A DNA stretch of 64,000 bases from an uncultured bacterium (GCA_900551245.1 URVC01000005.1:53479-117478), one strand, 5' to 3'; counted from the stretch's first letter, positions 29,652 through 38,401 are shown. Notes: generated by a model from the letters alone, not told the origin. Numbers and translations: made by a program.

Positions 29652-30770
29652 ATGGCAAAAGAACTGACTCGTGACACCTATCTCTCCAAAAACGTCGGGG
29701 ATTTCCCGGCGGAACTCACCCTCTGCGGCCGCCGTTACGTCAAAGTGGACGACCTCCGCTACGGCACCAATCCGCACCAGGCGGCGAGCTACTACAAGCC
29801 GGCGGACACGGTTTCGGTCATCGGCGATATGGAGATCCTCAAGAACGGCAAGAGCGGTCTTTCGCAGACCAACCTCGAAGACATCTCCTACGCGCTCAAC
29901 ATCGTCAAGTTCTTCGACACCCCCGCCTGCGCGGTGATGAAGCACGTCAACCCCTCCGGCGCGGCGGTGGGCCGCCCCGGCGAGTCGCTGCTGTCGGTCT
30001 ACCTGAAGGCGCGTGACGCCGACGCCCGCGCGGCCTTCGGCAGCTCGATCGCCTTCAACCGCGAGGTCGACGCCGACACCGCCCGCGAAATCATGTCCAC
30101 CTTCGTCGAATGCGTGGTCGCCCCCGGATTCGCTCCCGGCGTGCTCGACATCTTCAACGACGGCGAGACCTACAAGCTCAACCGGCACATCCGGATCATC
30201 CGTTGCGGCGACCTCTCCCGGCTGCCCCGTTTCGTCGGCGAGGCGAAGCCGGAGCACAACACGATCAAAGTGCTGGGCGACGGGTCGCTGGTGATCGCTC
30301 AGCCGCTGATGACGTCGCTGCGGAGCGTCGCCGATCTGGTGCCCGCCGAGGCGGAGAACAAGCGGTGCGGCCATCAGGTTTCCGCCGTCGCCGCGACCGA
30401 GGAGCAGAAGCGCGATCTGCTCTTCGCCTGGTACGTCAATCTGAGCGTCCGTTCCAACGGCGTGGTGATCGTCAAGGACGGGCAGACCCTTTCGGTCGGC
30501 ACCGGCGAGCAGGACCGCGTCGGCGCGATCGAGCAGGCGATTGCCAAATTCCGCCAGAAGTACACCGGCGAGGGGACGCTTCAGAATTCGGTGATGTCCA
30601 GCGACGGTTTCTTCCCCTTCGAAGACGGCGTCGAAACGGCGGCGGCCGCCGGAGTCACCGCGATCATCGCCCCCTCCGGTTCGCTGCGGGACGCGGATGT
30701 GATCAAGCGCGCCAACGAACTCGGCGTCGCGCTCTATCACGCGCCGGAACGGATCTTTTCGCACCATTGA
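29652..30770 (+). CDS. purH: AICAR formyltransferase, single-domain PurH
   Basis: 372 residues from ATG 29652. The whole protein is the AICAR transformylase domain: DDLRYGTNPHQAASYY, the catalytic pair in MKHVNPSGAA, AFGSSIAFNREVD, and SDGFFPFEDGVETAAAAGVTAIIAPSGSLRD. Bifunctional PurH is about 510-530 residues with an N-terminal IMP cyclohydrolase (MGS-fold) domain, and that domain is absent, with no trace in the 100 bases upstream. It should formylate AICAR to FAICAR using 10-formyl-THF; IMP closure must be done by a separate enzyme. The ribosome site is weak. Confidence 0.9.
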   Translation: MAKELTRDTYLSKNVGDFPAELTLCGRRYVKVDDLRYGTNPHQAASYYKPADTVSVIGDMEILKNGKSGLSQTNLEDISYALNIVKFFDTPACAVMKHVNPSGAAVGRPGESLLSVYLKARDADARAAFGSSIAFNREVDADTAREIMSTFVECVVAPGFAPGVLDIFNDGETYKLNRHIRIIRCGDLSRLPRFVGEAKPEHNTIKVLGDGSLVIAQPLMTSLRSVADLVPAEAENKRCGHQVSAVAATEEQKRDLLFAWYVNLSVRSNGVVIVKDGQTLSVGTGEQDRVGAIEQAIAKFRQKYTGEGTLQNSVMSSDGFFPFEDGVETAAAAGVTAIIAPSGSLRDADVIKRANELGVALYHAPERIFSHH

Positions 30771-30818
30771 TTTGCCGGATAGAACGTCAGAACGTTAGAA
30801 CAATAAGGAGATCTCCCC

Positions 30819-31508
30819 ATGCCGGACCAGAATGAGAAAAACCGCAAGCTCAACGCCGAACTCTCCCGCGCCCTAATGAACGATGTCGAACGGCTCGAAC
30901 TCGGATTCGCCACCTACTGGCGCCAGATCGCCGCGGTCGCCGTGATTGCCGCCATCGTCGTGGCGCTGATCTTCTGGGGCTTCAGCTACTCCCGCCGGTC
31001 GGCCCGCGAAGCCGCGTTTACCCTGGCCGATGCTTCGACGGTGACCGAACTTACTGCCGCGCTCGACAAATATGGCGACAAGCCCGGTGCGGCGGCGGCC
31101 CGTTTCCGCCTGGCCAAACTGCGGATCGACGCGAAGGAGTATGCCGCCGCGCTCGAAGATCTGCGCACGCTGATCGCCTCCGCTCCGGCGGAGCCGCTGC
31201 TGGGCAACGCCCGCCTTGCGGAAGCCTATCTGCTGGAAATCATGGATAAACCGGAGACCGCCGCCGGATTGTTCGCCGAACTCGGCCGTTCGATGGATCT
31301 CTCTTCCACCTTGCGTGCCGAAGCCAATTTCAACGCCGGCCGTCTCTTCATCAAGCTCAAGAAGTTCGATGACGCCGCGGCGGCGCTCAACCGTGCGGTG
31401 AATCCGGACCGGCAGAGCGCTGCGGCCTGGTGCAGCATGGCGCATTCGCTGCTGCTGGCGCTGGAGAGCGGGGATTTCGGCCCCTACAAGCCGGCGGCGA
31501 AGCTCTGA
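30819..31508 (+). CDS. Membrane-anchored TPR-repeat protein
   Basis: 229 residues. Polar N-terminus, one membrane span at about 37-56 (IAAVAVIAAIVVALIFWGF), then Ala-rich helical pairs readable as TPR repeats: AAARFRLAKLRIDAKEYAAAL, GNARLAEAYLLEI, AEANFNAGRLFIKLKKFDDAAAALNRAV. The layout resembles YfgM-type SecYEG accessory proteins (N-terminal anchor, periplasmic TPR), but identity is not certain. An AAGGAG ribosome site precedes ATG 30819. Followed 10 bases later by a methyltransferase. Confidence 0.75.
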   Translation: MPDQNEKNRKLNAELSRALMNDVERLELGFATYWRQIAAVAVIAAIVVALIFWGFSYSRRSAREAAFTLADASTVTELTAALDKYGDKPGAAAARFRLAKLRIDAKEYAAALEDLRTLIASAPAEPLLGNARLAEAYLLEIMDKPETAAGLFAELGRSMDLSSTLRAEANFNAGRLFIKLKKFDDAAAALNRAVNPDRQSAAAWCSMAHSLLLALESGDFGPYKPAAKL

Positions 31509-31518
31509 ACGGACGTTT

Positions 31519-32301
31519 ATGGAGCTGACCCGGAAAACCGAATCGCTGCTGCGTTCGCTCCGCACCCGCCACGGCCGCCGGAAATCCGGCTGCTGTCTCT
31601 GTGAGGGGGTGCGGGCGACGGGGGAGCTTTTTCTGCGCCGTCCCGAACTGGTGCGCTTCACCGTGGCGACCGAACGCGGCGCGGCGGCGATGGGGAACAT
31701 TCCGGGGGAACTCTGCATCGTCACCGAGGAGAAGTTCGCGGAATTTTCGGCGACGGTCAACTCGCAGGGGGTGCTGGCGGTCGCTTCGGTGCCGCCGGAG
31801 CCGGGGTGCGATCAGCCGCCGCGAGATCCCTTTCTGCTCGCGCTCGACCGGCTCGGCGACCCGGGCAATTTCGGCACCATCTGCCGCACGCTGCGTTCGA
31901 CCGGACTTACGGAGTTGTGGTACACCCGCGGTTCGGTCGATCCCTACGGGGACAAGGCGGTGCGCTCGGCGCTCGGCGCCCAGTTTGCGCTGTCGCTGCG
32001 CAGCTTTGAAAATCTCGAGGTACTGCGGGAACAGGCGGCGCGCTTCGGGTATCCGACGGTCTACCTCACCGACCCGCACACCGGCGAGGACTGTTTCCGC
32101 TGTTCCGGCCTCTTCGACCGCTCGGTGGTGGTGATCGGCGCGGAGGCCGACGGCGTTTCGACGCTCGATGGAGCCGCGCGCGTCACCATCCCGATGCCGG
32201 GCAACTACGAGTCGCTCAACGCCGCGCAGGCCGCGACGGTGTTTCTGTTTGAATATGTCCGGCGCATCACCGCTCCGGCTCCCGGGGGAATCCTTTCATG
32301 A
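31519..32301 (+). CDS. SpoU/TrmH-family RNA 2'-O-methyltransferase
   Basis: 260 residues. An N-terminal substrate-binding segment (about 1-100) is followed by the SPOUT knot with the three family motifs: LDRLGDPGNFGTICRTLRSTG, VVVIGAEADGVS, and IPMPGNYESLNAAQAATVFLFEY. Uses S-adenosylmethionine to methylate a ribose in rRNA or tRNA; the target site cannot be read from sequence. Its stop overlaps the next gene's start (ATGA). Confidence 0.9.
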   Translation: MELTRKTESLLRSLRTRHGRRKSGCCLCEGVRATGELFLRRPELVRFTVATERGAAAMGNIPGELCIVTEEKFAEFSATVNSQGVLAVASVPPEPGCDQPPRDPFLLALDRLGDPGNFGTICRTLRSTGLTELWYTRGSVDPYGDKAVRSALGAQFALSLRSFENLEVLREQAARFGYPTVYLTDPHTGEDCFRCSGLFDRSVVVIGAEADGVSTLDGAARVTIPMPGNYESLNAAQAATVFLFEYVRRITAPAPGGILS

Positions 32302-33443
32302 ATCTCTGGTATCTGATCGATCTCTTTGCTTTTCTCGGCGGCGCGGTTGCCACACTGCTCGCCACACCGGTTTTTCAGTGGATCGCCATGAAGACCGATT
32401 TTCTGGACCGGCCGCAGGCGAACCACAAGGGGCACGGCCGCCCCACGCCCCTGCTCGGCGGTGCGGCGATGTTCACCGGCTGGATTCTCTGCATCGGCGG
32501 CGGCCTCCTGCTGGCGCACTGGGGGAGGATTCCCTTCTTTTCCGAAGTGATTTCCGACTATCTTGACGGGATCAGCTACGCCGCGCCCCAGCTGGGATTC
32601 ATCGTCCTCGGGGCGTTTCTTTCGGTGATTCTCGGCCTGATCGATGACAAGTGGGCGATGTCGGCGGCGGTGAAGTTCGGCGGGCAGTTCCTGATTGCGC
32701 TGCTCGCGGCGACGCTCGGCGGGGTGCGGGTCAACATCTTTCTGGACAACGCCGTTCTGACCACCGCCGTCTCGGTCTTCTGGATCATGCTTTTGATGAA
32801 TTCGATCAACTTCTTCGACAACATGGATGGCCTCGCCGTCGGAACCATCGCCATCGCAATGGGCTTTTTCACCGTCATTGCGGCATTGAACCAGCAGTTC
32901 TTCATCGCGGTCTTCTCGGCGCTGACCTGCGGTGTCTGCTGCGGCTTCTGGTTCTACAACTTCAATCCGGCGGTGATCTTCATGGGGGATTCCGGGAGCC
33001 ATTTCCTCGGGTACATGGCGGCGGTGATCTCCGCCGGAGTCACCTATTTCGGGATCGACTTCTCGCTGTCGCGCTTCCCGATTCTGATGCCGCTGTTCAT
33101 TCTGGCGCTGCCGCTGTTCGACACGGCGATGGTGGTGCTGATCCGCACCCGCAACCATAAGCCGTTCTGGATCGGCGACCACAACCACATTTCGCACCGG
33201 TTTGTCCGTATGGGGCTGAGCCGCAAGCAGGCGGTGATGCTGGTGCATCTGATGGCGCTGACCATCGGGCTGGGAATTCTGCCGGTCTTCTGGGGGGATT
33301 TCCGCACGGCGGCGATTCTCGTGGTGCAGGCGCTGCTGCTGCTCGGCATCATCACCATTCTGCAGTTTACGCTCGGCAACCGGCAGGAGACGAGGGAGAC
33401 GCCCGTGGCTCCGGCCGGAGACCGGAAAGAGACGAAGTTGTAA
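32298..33443 (+). CDS. WecA/TagO-like polyprenyl-phosphate sugar-1-phosphate transferase
   Basis: 381 residues, about ten membrane spans. Conserved cytoplasmic motifs: KGHGRPTPLLGG, GLIDDKWAMSAAVK (metal-binding DD), NFFDNMDGLA, FMGDSGS and the HIH-type motif GDHNHISHRFV, the last typical of WecA/TagO rather than MraY. Transfers GlcNAc-1-P or a related sugar phosphate to undecaprenyl phosphate, starting a surface polysaccharide. Charged C-terminal tail. Overlaps the methyltransferase by 4 bases. Confidence 0.9.
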   Translation: MNLWYLIDLFAFLGGAVATLLATPVFQWIAMKTDFLDRPQANHKGHGRPTPLLGGAAMFTGWILCIGGGLLLAHWGRIPFFSEVISDYLDGISYAAPQLGFIVLGAFLSVILGLIDDKWAMSAAVKFGGQFLIALLAATLGGVRVNIFLDNAVLTTAVSVFWIMLLMNSINFFDNMDGLAVGTIAIAMGFFTVIAALNQQFFIAVFSALTCGVCCGFWFYNFNPAVIFMGDSGSHFLGYMAAVISAGVTYFGIDFSLSRFPILMPLFILALPLFDTAMVVLIRTRNHKPFWIGDHNHISHRFVRMGLSRKQAVMLVHLMALTIGLGILPVFWGDFRTAAILVVQALLLLGIITILQFTLGNRQETRETPVAPAGDRKETKL

Positions 33444-33598
33444 GCGTGCAATTTTCCCCGCCGGATTGTTAATTCTCCGTTAAGAGATCTGTTTCTTCCT
33501 TTATTTCCGCCGCAAACGCATTATATTGTTATATCGGATTCTTACAGGCGGGGGAGGTCCCTTCGGACTTTCCGCCCTCCGGAAAGAGGTGACGTCCG

Positions 33599-33625
33599 AT
33601 GAAAACAGAAGGAAATGAATCATGA
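33599..33625 (+). CDS. Possible 8-residue leader peptide (MKTEGNES)
   Basis: ATG 33599 preceded by GAGGT at 33586-33590; its stop TGA overlaps the ATG of the next gene as ATGA at 33622-33625. A small hairpin (AGGTCC/GGACTT, 33555-33570) precedes it. Arrangement suggests coupled translation, but no peptide evidence exists. Confidence 0.25.
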   Translation: MKTEGNES

Positions 33626-34503
33626 GTGGATGCGGATTCCTATCGATGCCCATGGCGATGTTGATCCTGTTGCTGGCCGCGCTGGCGGGAGGTTACTGGC
33701 TGGGGCGTCGTCCGCGCAGGGAGGGAGATCGAACCATCTCCGGCGGCAGTCCGGATGAGGAGCCGGAGGTCGCTTCGCCGGCGACGGCTGTCGCTTCGGA
33801 TCCGGCTGGAATTGCGCCGGTGAGTTCGAATCTCTACGATTTTGAGACGCTCTCGTCGCTGTCGGTTGCCGGAAACTGGCAGTTGAAGCTGGAGTGCAAC
33901 GCGCCGGAGAACTACTGCCGGGTGACGGCGGAGAGCTCCCTCTGGAAGGAGATCAAGGTGGAGATGCTTCCGGCCGGGCTGGCGATCCGCTATACCGGCA
34001 AGCGCCGTCCGACGCTGCCGATGACGATCGAAATCCGTACCAAAGGGCAGCCGTCGCAGCTGAAAGGCCGGGGCGCCAACACGATGACGGTGGAGCATGC
34101 GCACGGCAATCAGTTCTCCTGCAAGGTTTCCGACGGCGGCCGGCTGCTGCTGCCGGAGGCGGAGCTGGATGAATTCAAGCTCAAATTGAGCGGTTCGGCG
34201 CGGGCGGAGATCGGAGGGGAGTTCACCCGGGCGGACCTGGATATTTCCGGCTCGAGTTCCGCGAAGTGTTCCGGCAAGGTGCGTCGGGTGGATACCGCGG
34301 TCAGTGGCGCCTCGCGGCTGGAGCTGGCTTCGGCGGTGCGGGCGGATCTGGAGGTCTCCGGTGCCAGCCGGGTGAAGATCGACGTCGCCGAGCGGCTGGA
34401 GGGGGATGTCTCCGGCGCTTCGACGGTACACTACTCCGGCGCGGTGAAGAAGCCCGTGTTGCGGGTTTCCGGTTCCTCCCGTGCCGAGCGTGAAGAAGAG
34501 TAA
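33622..34503 (+). CDS. GIN-domain (DUF2807) membrane-anchored protein
   Basis: 293 residues. N-terminal membrane span (about 8-27), a Pro/Ala/Ser spacer, then the head-type GIN/DUF2807 fold (about 70-290): repeated short strands ending in Ser/Gly-Ala-Ser, such as LKLSGSARAEIGG, LDISGSSSAKCSG, TAVSGASRLELAS, LEVSGASRVKID. Known family members are cell-surface beta-solenoid proteins of unknown function, often near anti-sigma or polysaccharide genes. It has its own terminator and an upstream TATATT (33522) without a clear -35. Confidence 0.82.
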   Translation: MSGCGFLSMPMAMLILLLAALAGGYWLGRRPRREGDRTISGGSPDEEPEVASPATAVASDPAGIAPVSSNLYDFETLSSLSVAGNWQLKLECNAPENYCRVTAESSLWKEIKVEMLPAGLAIRYTGKRRPTLPMTIEIRTKGQPSQLKGRGANTMTVEHAHGNQFSCKVSDGGRLLLPEAELDEFKLKLSGSARAEIGGEFTRADLDISGSSSAKCSGKVRRVDTAVSGASRLELASAVRADLEVSGASRVKIDVAERLEGDVSGASTVHYSGAVKKPVLRVSGSSRAEREEE

Positions 34504-34520
34504 CTTCGGTACTTTATTTC

Positions 34521-34560
34521 ACCGCCTCTTCCGATTTTCGGAACGGGGCGGTTTTTGTTT
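34521..34560 (+). terminator. Terminator of the DUF2807 gene
   Basis: ACCGCC (34521-34526) and TTCCG pair with CGGAA and GGCGGT (to 34552), then TTTTGTTT. Confidence 0.8.
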
Positions 34561-34565
34561 TCCGG

Positions 34566-34805
34566 CTTCTGCGGTGCGCGGGTGGAATGGGGGAGGATAG
34601 ACGGAACTTCCGTGCGGGAATGATGCCGTGGGTGCTGGAGGGCCGGTCGCCCTCAGACCTCCCCGGATGGGCGAGGGCAGTACCGTGGCGGGAAATTCCA
34701 ACTTCTGCGGTGCGCGGTCGGTGCGGAGGCGGAATGCTGAACTTCCGTGCGGGAATGTTGCTCGCGGGAGCTGGAGGGCCGGTCGCCCTCCAGACCTCCT
34801 CGCCC
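34566..34805. repeat. Two direct copies of a degenerate repeat of about 136 bases
   Basis: Copy 1 starts at 34566 and copy 2 at 34702. Shared blocks keep the same order: CTTCTGCGGTGCGCGG (34566, 34702), AACTTCCGTGCGGGAATG (34605, 34740), GCTGGAGGGCCGGTCGCC (34634, 34770). No terminal inverted repeats and no intact ORF with a recognisable product. Part of a 741-base gene-free stretch (34504-35244). Confidence 0.8.
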
Positions 34806-34943
34806 GTGAGAAGACCAAAGTCGGTTGATACTGATCCGCACGCGGCCCTCGCGGGCCTTACTTGTCGGGCTTCGCCCGCCAACTCCTCAATCGCCGGAGG
34901 GGCTGCGCTCGACTCCGTTCGACTGCGTCGCAATTGCTCCTTG

Positions 34944-34966
34944 CTGCTTTGCGTTTCGCAAAGCAG
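34944..34966. repeat. Perfect 10-bp inverted repeat
   Basis: CTGCTTTGCG (34944-34953), loop TTT, CGCAAAGCAG (34957-34966), followed by TTCTTT. Could serve as a weak terminator for + transcripts inside the repeat stretch. Confidence 0.5.
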
Positions 34967-34990
34967 TTCTTTCACATGCGCTCGCGGCGC

Positions 34991-35129
34991 TGACCGCGCT
35001 TGTTCCCGTGAGAAAGCCGGGTTGCGGTGGAAATACTGACCGCGCTTGTTCCCGTGAGAAAGCCGGGTTGCGGGTGGAAATACTGACTGCGCTTATTCCC
35101 GTGAGAAAGCCGGATTGCGGAGGGAATAC
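34991..35129. repeat. Three head-to-tail 46/47-bp tandem repeats
   Basis: Units at 34991-35036, 35037-35083 and 35084-35129, each beginning TGACYGCGCTTRTTCCCGTG and ending GGAAATAC or a one-base variant; a decayed partial unit follows to about 35160. Units abut without spacers, so it is not a CRISPR array. No recognisable coding function. Confidence 0.85.
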
Positions 35130-35244
35130 AGGCCGGGCTTGTGCCCGCAAGACGACCGTGCTTGAACAGGGTGTGGGCCTGGTCGTAAAGACATTTTCAG
35201 CGGCGCTGGACCGTGCTCCGTGCACAGTCCAGGCCGCAATGGAT

Positions 35245-36906
35245 CTATTTCGAAGTGACGTTGGCGGAGTTGACGATCCAGACCGGTTTCAGCCCCGAGA
35301 AGCCGAGGTTGGCGCCGGGCGTCTTATCGCCGTATGCGGTACGGGTCAGGCGGTTGTCCTGCAGCTTCACCCCGTCGGCGGCGAAGAGGAAGATTCCGGC
35401 TGCCGGGCAGTTTTCAATGCTGTTCCCGGTGATCGTGATGTTCCGGTTCCCCTTGAAGGGGCTGGTGTAATCCTCCAGCCGCGCAAAGACGCTGATCGCT
35501 CCGTTGGCGTAGGAGTCAGGCTGCAGCATCATGTTGCGGCCGACGTCGCGGATCACGTTGTTCCGGATTTGGATGTTCTCCACCCAGCCCGCTTCGCGCC
35601 AGTAGCCGTACTCGGCGCCGGCAGTGATCGCCGCATGTTTGATCCGCTCGAACCGGTTGTTTTCGATCACGCCGTCGGAAGCCATGATCCGGAGCCCCCG
35701 GCCGCGGTGATCGTGAAAGTAGGAGTCCCGGATCTCAAACCCGTTCGCCCCGATCGCCGGAATGTCGAAGAACTGCCCCTCCTTGACCGCCGTTCCGCCC
35801 GGGGCGAGCTTGACTTCGTAGGCGGTCCAGTCCCGCAGGCCGTCGCCGCGGTTGAAGTAGAATTTCTTCAAGGTCTCCCGGTCGTATTTCCGCGGGGACG
35901 GGCGGAAGCTTTCGATGACCGCTTCCCCGATGACCGAGTAGTCGGAGGGATCGAGCAGCCGGAGTTTGTCGCCGGGGCGGATGATCCGGGGGAATCCTTC
36001 CGCCTTGTAGGGGCGCAGCGTGTCGAACGTGGTTCCGTTCAGCACCCGGACCACCGGCAGCGCCACCGAGTGGAGGTTGACCGAATCGTCGCCCATGAAC
36101 GAGAAGTCGCAGTTCACCAGTTTCGGGCCGCGGCGGATGTAGGCGTAGTTCAGCCCGTCGGCACAGGTGGAGAGCAGACGGTCCGCCTTCGCCCCCTCCG
36201 GGCGGGGGCCGCGGGTGAGCTTCACATTGACCAGCTCGTCGCCGCCTTCGCTGAAGCGGTTGCAGAAGCCGAGGCTCGGGCAGGTGTAGATGGTGAGGTT
36301 CTCAAACCGGATCGGACCGCAGGCGGTCAGATAGACCGCGCCGTTCTTCCGCATGTTCAGCGCCAGCTTGTCCCCCGGCGCGAGGGCGGGTTCCGGCTTG
36401 TTGGCGCGGAACCGGCCGTGGCGGGCGTCGAGGATCTCCGTCTTGCCGTAGAGGTCGGCGGCCTCCAGCTTCCAGCTCTTCCCATCCTTCTGGAAGAGGT
36501 GCGGGTGGCCCACCGCATACGCCGCGGTCAGATCCGGATATCCCTCGTCGATGGTGAATTCGATCTGCCGACAGTCCGGGGAGACCGCGGTGATCACCCC
36601 CTGCGTGAACGGGAGCGGATCGTAATCGATCGTCAGATTTTTCACCGTCGTGTTGCGGCAGCCGTTCAGCCGGAGTGCGTGGACCGGCCGGGTCATCACC
36701 AGCTTTGCGCCGTTGCCGTCGATGGTGACGCCGTCGAGTTTGCGCAGTTCGATCGTCTTTGCCGAGCGGTACTCCGGCCGGGTGAGTTTTACCACCTTCT
36801 TCCCGGCGGCAATCTGGGCGTTGATCTCCTTTTGCAGTTCCGACTGCGCGGCAGTCAGCACGGTTCCTGCCAGCAGAGACAGAATTGCGAACGTGAATTT
36901 TTTCAT
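35245..36906 (-). CDS. Secreted right-handed beta-helix enzyme, GH110-like
   Basis: 553 residues. Signal peptide (about 1-20, MKKFTFAILSLLAGTVLTAA), then parallel beta-helix repeats (VTIDGNGAKLVM, TTVKNLTIDYDP, GVIENNRFERIKH, NIQIRNNVIRDVG, ITITGNSIENCPA). The segment with D250 and GDDSVNLHS (D273-D274) has the spacing of the catalytic aspartates of GH110 alpha-1,3-galactosidases, where it reads HDDxxNVHG. I infer a GH110-like galactosidase; a non-hydrolytic beta-helix protein is the alternative. Start overlaps the previous gene (ATGA). Last gene of the first cassette. Confidence 0.6.
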   Translation of the reverse strand: MKKFTFAILSLLAGTVLTAAQSELQKEINAQIAAGKKVVKLTRPEYRSAKTIELRKLDGVTIDGNGAKLVMTRPVHALRLNGCRNTTVKNLTIDYDPLPFTQGVITAVSPDCRQIEFTIDEGYPDLTAAYAVGHPHLFQKDGKSWKLEAADLYGKTEILDARHGRFRANKPEPALAPGDKLALNMRKNGAVYLTACGPIRFENLTIYTCPSLGFCNRFSEGGDELVNVKLTRGPRPEGAKADRLLSTCADGLNYAYIRRGPKLVNCDFSFMGDDSVNLHSVALPVVRVLNGTTFDTLRPYKAEGFPRIIRPGDKLRLLDPSDYSVIGEAVIESFRPSPRKYDRETLKKFYFNRGDGLRDWTAYEVKLAPGGTAVKEGQFFDIPAIGANGFEIRDSYFHDHRGRGLRIMASDGVIENNRFERIKHAAITAGAEYGYWREAGWVENIQIRNNVIRDVGRNMMLQPDSYANGAISVFARLEDYTSPFKGNRNITITGNSIENCPAAGIFLFAADGVKLQDNRLTRTAYGDKTPGANLGFSGLKPVWIVNSANVTSK

Positions 36907-38393
36907 CGGGTGGTAGCTCCTTTTTTGACGATTCCGGCCGGGGTGGCCTCATATTGTTTCAAGCGGTCGTAGATCTTCCAGACCGATTCGGGCAACTTGG
37001 AGCCGATCCGCTGTGAACGGCGGTTGACGGCATGGGGATTCTCGCTCGACTTGCGGCCGGTAAGCTGGAATTCTTCCGTCTTCGAATTGCGGTCCAGCTG
37101 AAGTTTCGTCAATTCCGGCGAGGTGCCGGGCACCTCCGGCTTCCCCCGGAACCAGTGGCCGGCCGTCGGCGCGTAACGGTTCCCGGCCAGGCGGATGCGC
37201 CGCGCCGTCGGCTGATCGGGCAGCTTCACGTAGTAGCGGGCGAAGCCGCGCAACAGCGATTTCTCCACGCTCAGAGCACCGGTGGAGAAGCGCGATTCCA
37301 GTGAGATGAATCCGGTGCCGTTCTGCATCGTGCAACCGAAGAAGGTCAGCGTGCCTGCGCTCAGCGTCGCCAGATTGTTTTTTCTGTTGCCGATCAGCGT
37401 GCAGTTGTTGAACAGGATTTTCGACCGTCCATGCTGCCAGATCAGCTCCGCCGGTTCCGCGTCGGCGATCAGGCACTCGTCGAAAAGGGCCGACGCGTCG
37501 TCGCTCAGAAAGACCGCCGCCTCGAAGGTGCTGTCGATCAGCACGCACCGCTGATAGGTGCCGCTGCTCTGGCCGACGTTGCAGACCGCGGAGCTCGCGC
37601 AGTTCACCGCGCCGCACGCCTCGTAGTAGACGTCGCTCGCGTCGTGGATCGACATCCCCTGACCGCAACTGTTGTAGGCGAGGCAGTTGACATACATCGC
37701 ATGTTTCGGCGTTTCCGCCGCGTCGAAGCCGTCGTTCCACGAGAACATCACCGTGAAGTTGCGCACGATCGTGTGACTGCGGTGGATGTAGAAGCCGTAG
37801 TTGGCGGGAAGCTGGATCTTGAGATCGGCAAGCTGTTTCCCGGCGGGGAGATGGTAGAGCACCTTGCGTTCCTTCTTGTTCCACCAGAATCCGTTGGGGG
37901 TTTTCTCCAGCGATTCCCGGTCGAGCAGGTTCGGGGCGGCCTCCCCGTCCACGAACCAGATCTGGGTGCCCGGCAGCCAGTAGTTCTTGCTCATATCCCG
38001 GCGGAAGAAGTTGCTCATCGGGTCGAAGGGGAGCGAATAGATTCCCTCCGCTTCGCGTTTCCACGCCTCCGCCGGAATCACCGCGAGACCGGAGATCACT
38101 GCGCCGTTCCCTTCCACCACCAGCGGCTGTTCCGCCGTGCCGCCGCGAAGCAGTCGCAGTCCGCGCGGCTTCCCCGGGCCGTCGTAGGGGAGCGAATAAG
38201 GGGTGCCGGTGTTGACGACTTCGATGCGTCCGCTGGTTTGAACCAGCTTGCAGGCGCGTTCGATCGAGGCGAGCGGTTTCTCCCGGGAGCCGTCGTTGGC
38301 GTCGTCCCCCTTGAGATTGTCCACGTAGAGAGTCGGTGCCGCCGTCAAAAGAAGAGCTTCCGCGAGGCAGGCGATGGCGAGAATGCGTTTCAT
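36903..38393 (-). CDS. Secreted right-handed beta-helix protein
   Basis: 496 residues from ATG 38393, with GAGG at 38400-38403 six bases upstream; a longer TTG reading is rejected. Signal peptide (1-19), then TLYVDNLKGDDANDGSREKPLASIERA, the usual start of secreted pectate-lyase-like beta-helix proteins, followed by helix rungs (NYGFYIHRSHTIVRNFTV, MYVNCLAYNSCGQGMSIHDASDVYYEACGA split over rungs). No catalytic motif recognised. The C-terminal 70 residues are basic and outside the helix. Probably binds or cleaves an extracellular glycan with the downstream GH110-like protein. Confidence 0.7.
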   Translation of the reverse strand: MKRILAIACLAEALLLTAAPTLYVDNLKGDDANDGSREKPLASIERACKLVQTSGRIEVVNTGTPYSLPYDGPGKPRGLRLLRGGTAEQPLVVEGNGAVISGLAVIPAEAWKREAEGIYSLPFDPMSNFFRRDMSKNYWLPGTQIWFVDGEAAPNLLDRESLEKTPNGFWWNKKERKVLYHLPAGKQLADLKIQLPANYGFYIHRSHTIVRNFTVMFSWNDGFDAAETPKHAMYVNCLAYNSCGQGMSIHDASDVYYEACGAVNCASSAVCNVGQSSGTYQRCVLIDSTFEAAVFLSDDASALFDECLIADAEPAELIWQHGRSKILFNNCTLIGNRKNNLATLSAGTLTFFGCTMQNGTGFISLESRFSTGALSVEKSLLRGFARYYVKLPDQPTARRIRLAGNRYAPTAGHWFRGKPEVPGTSPELTKLQLDRNSKTEEFQLTGRKSSENPHAVNRRSQRIGSKLPESVWKIYDRLKQYEATPAGIVKKGATTR

Positions 38394-38401
38394 AAAAAAC
38401 C

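Noticed and set aside
34991..35129. A CRISPR array.
   Set aside because: The 46-bp units abut without spacers, and no cas genes are near.
34825..36972. A 715-codon plus-strand ORF running from the repeat region across the GH110-like gene.
   Set aside because: Its first part is the tandem repeat and the rest is antisense to a signal-peptide-bearing gene.
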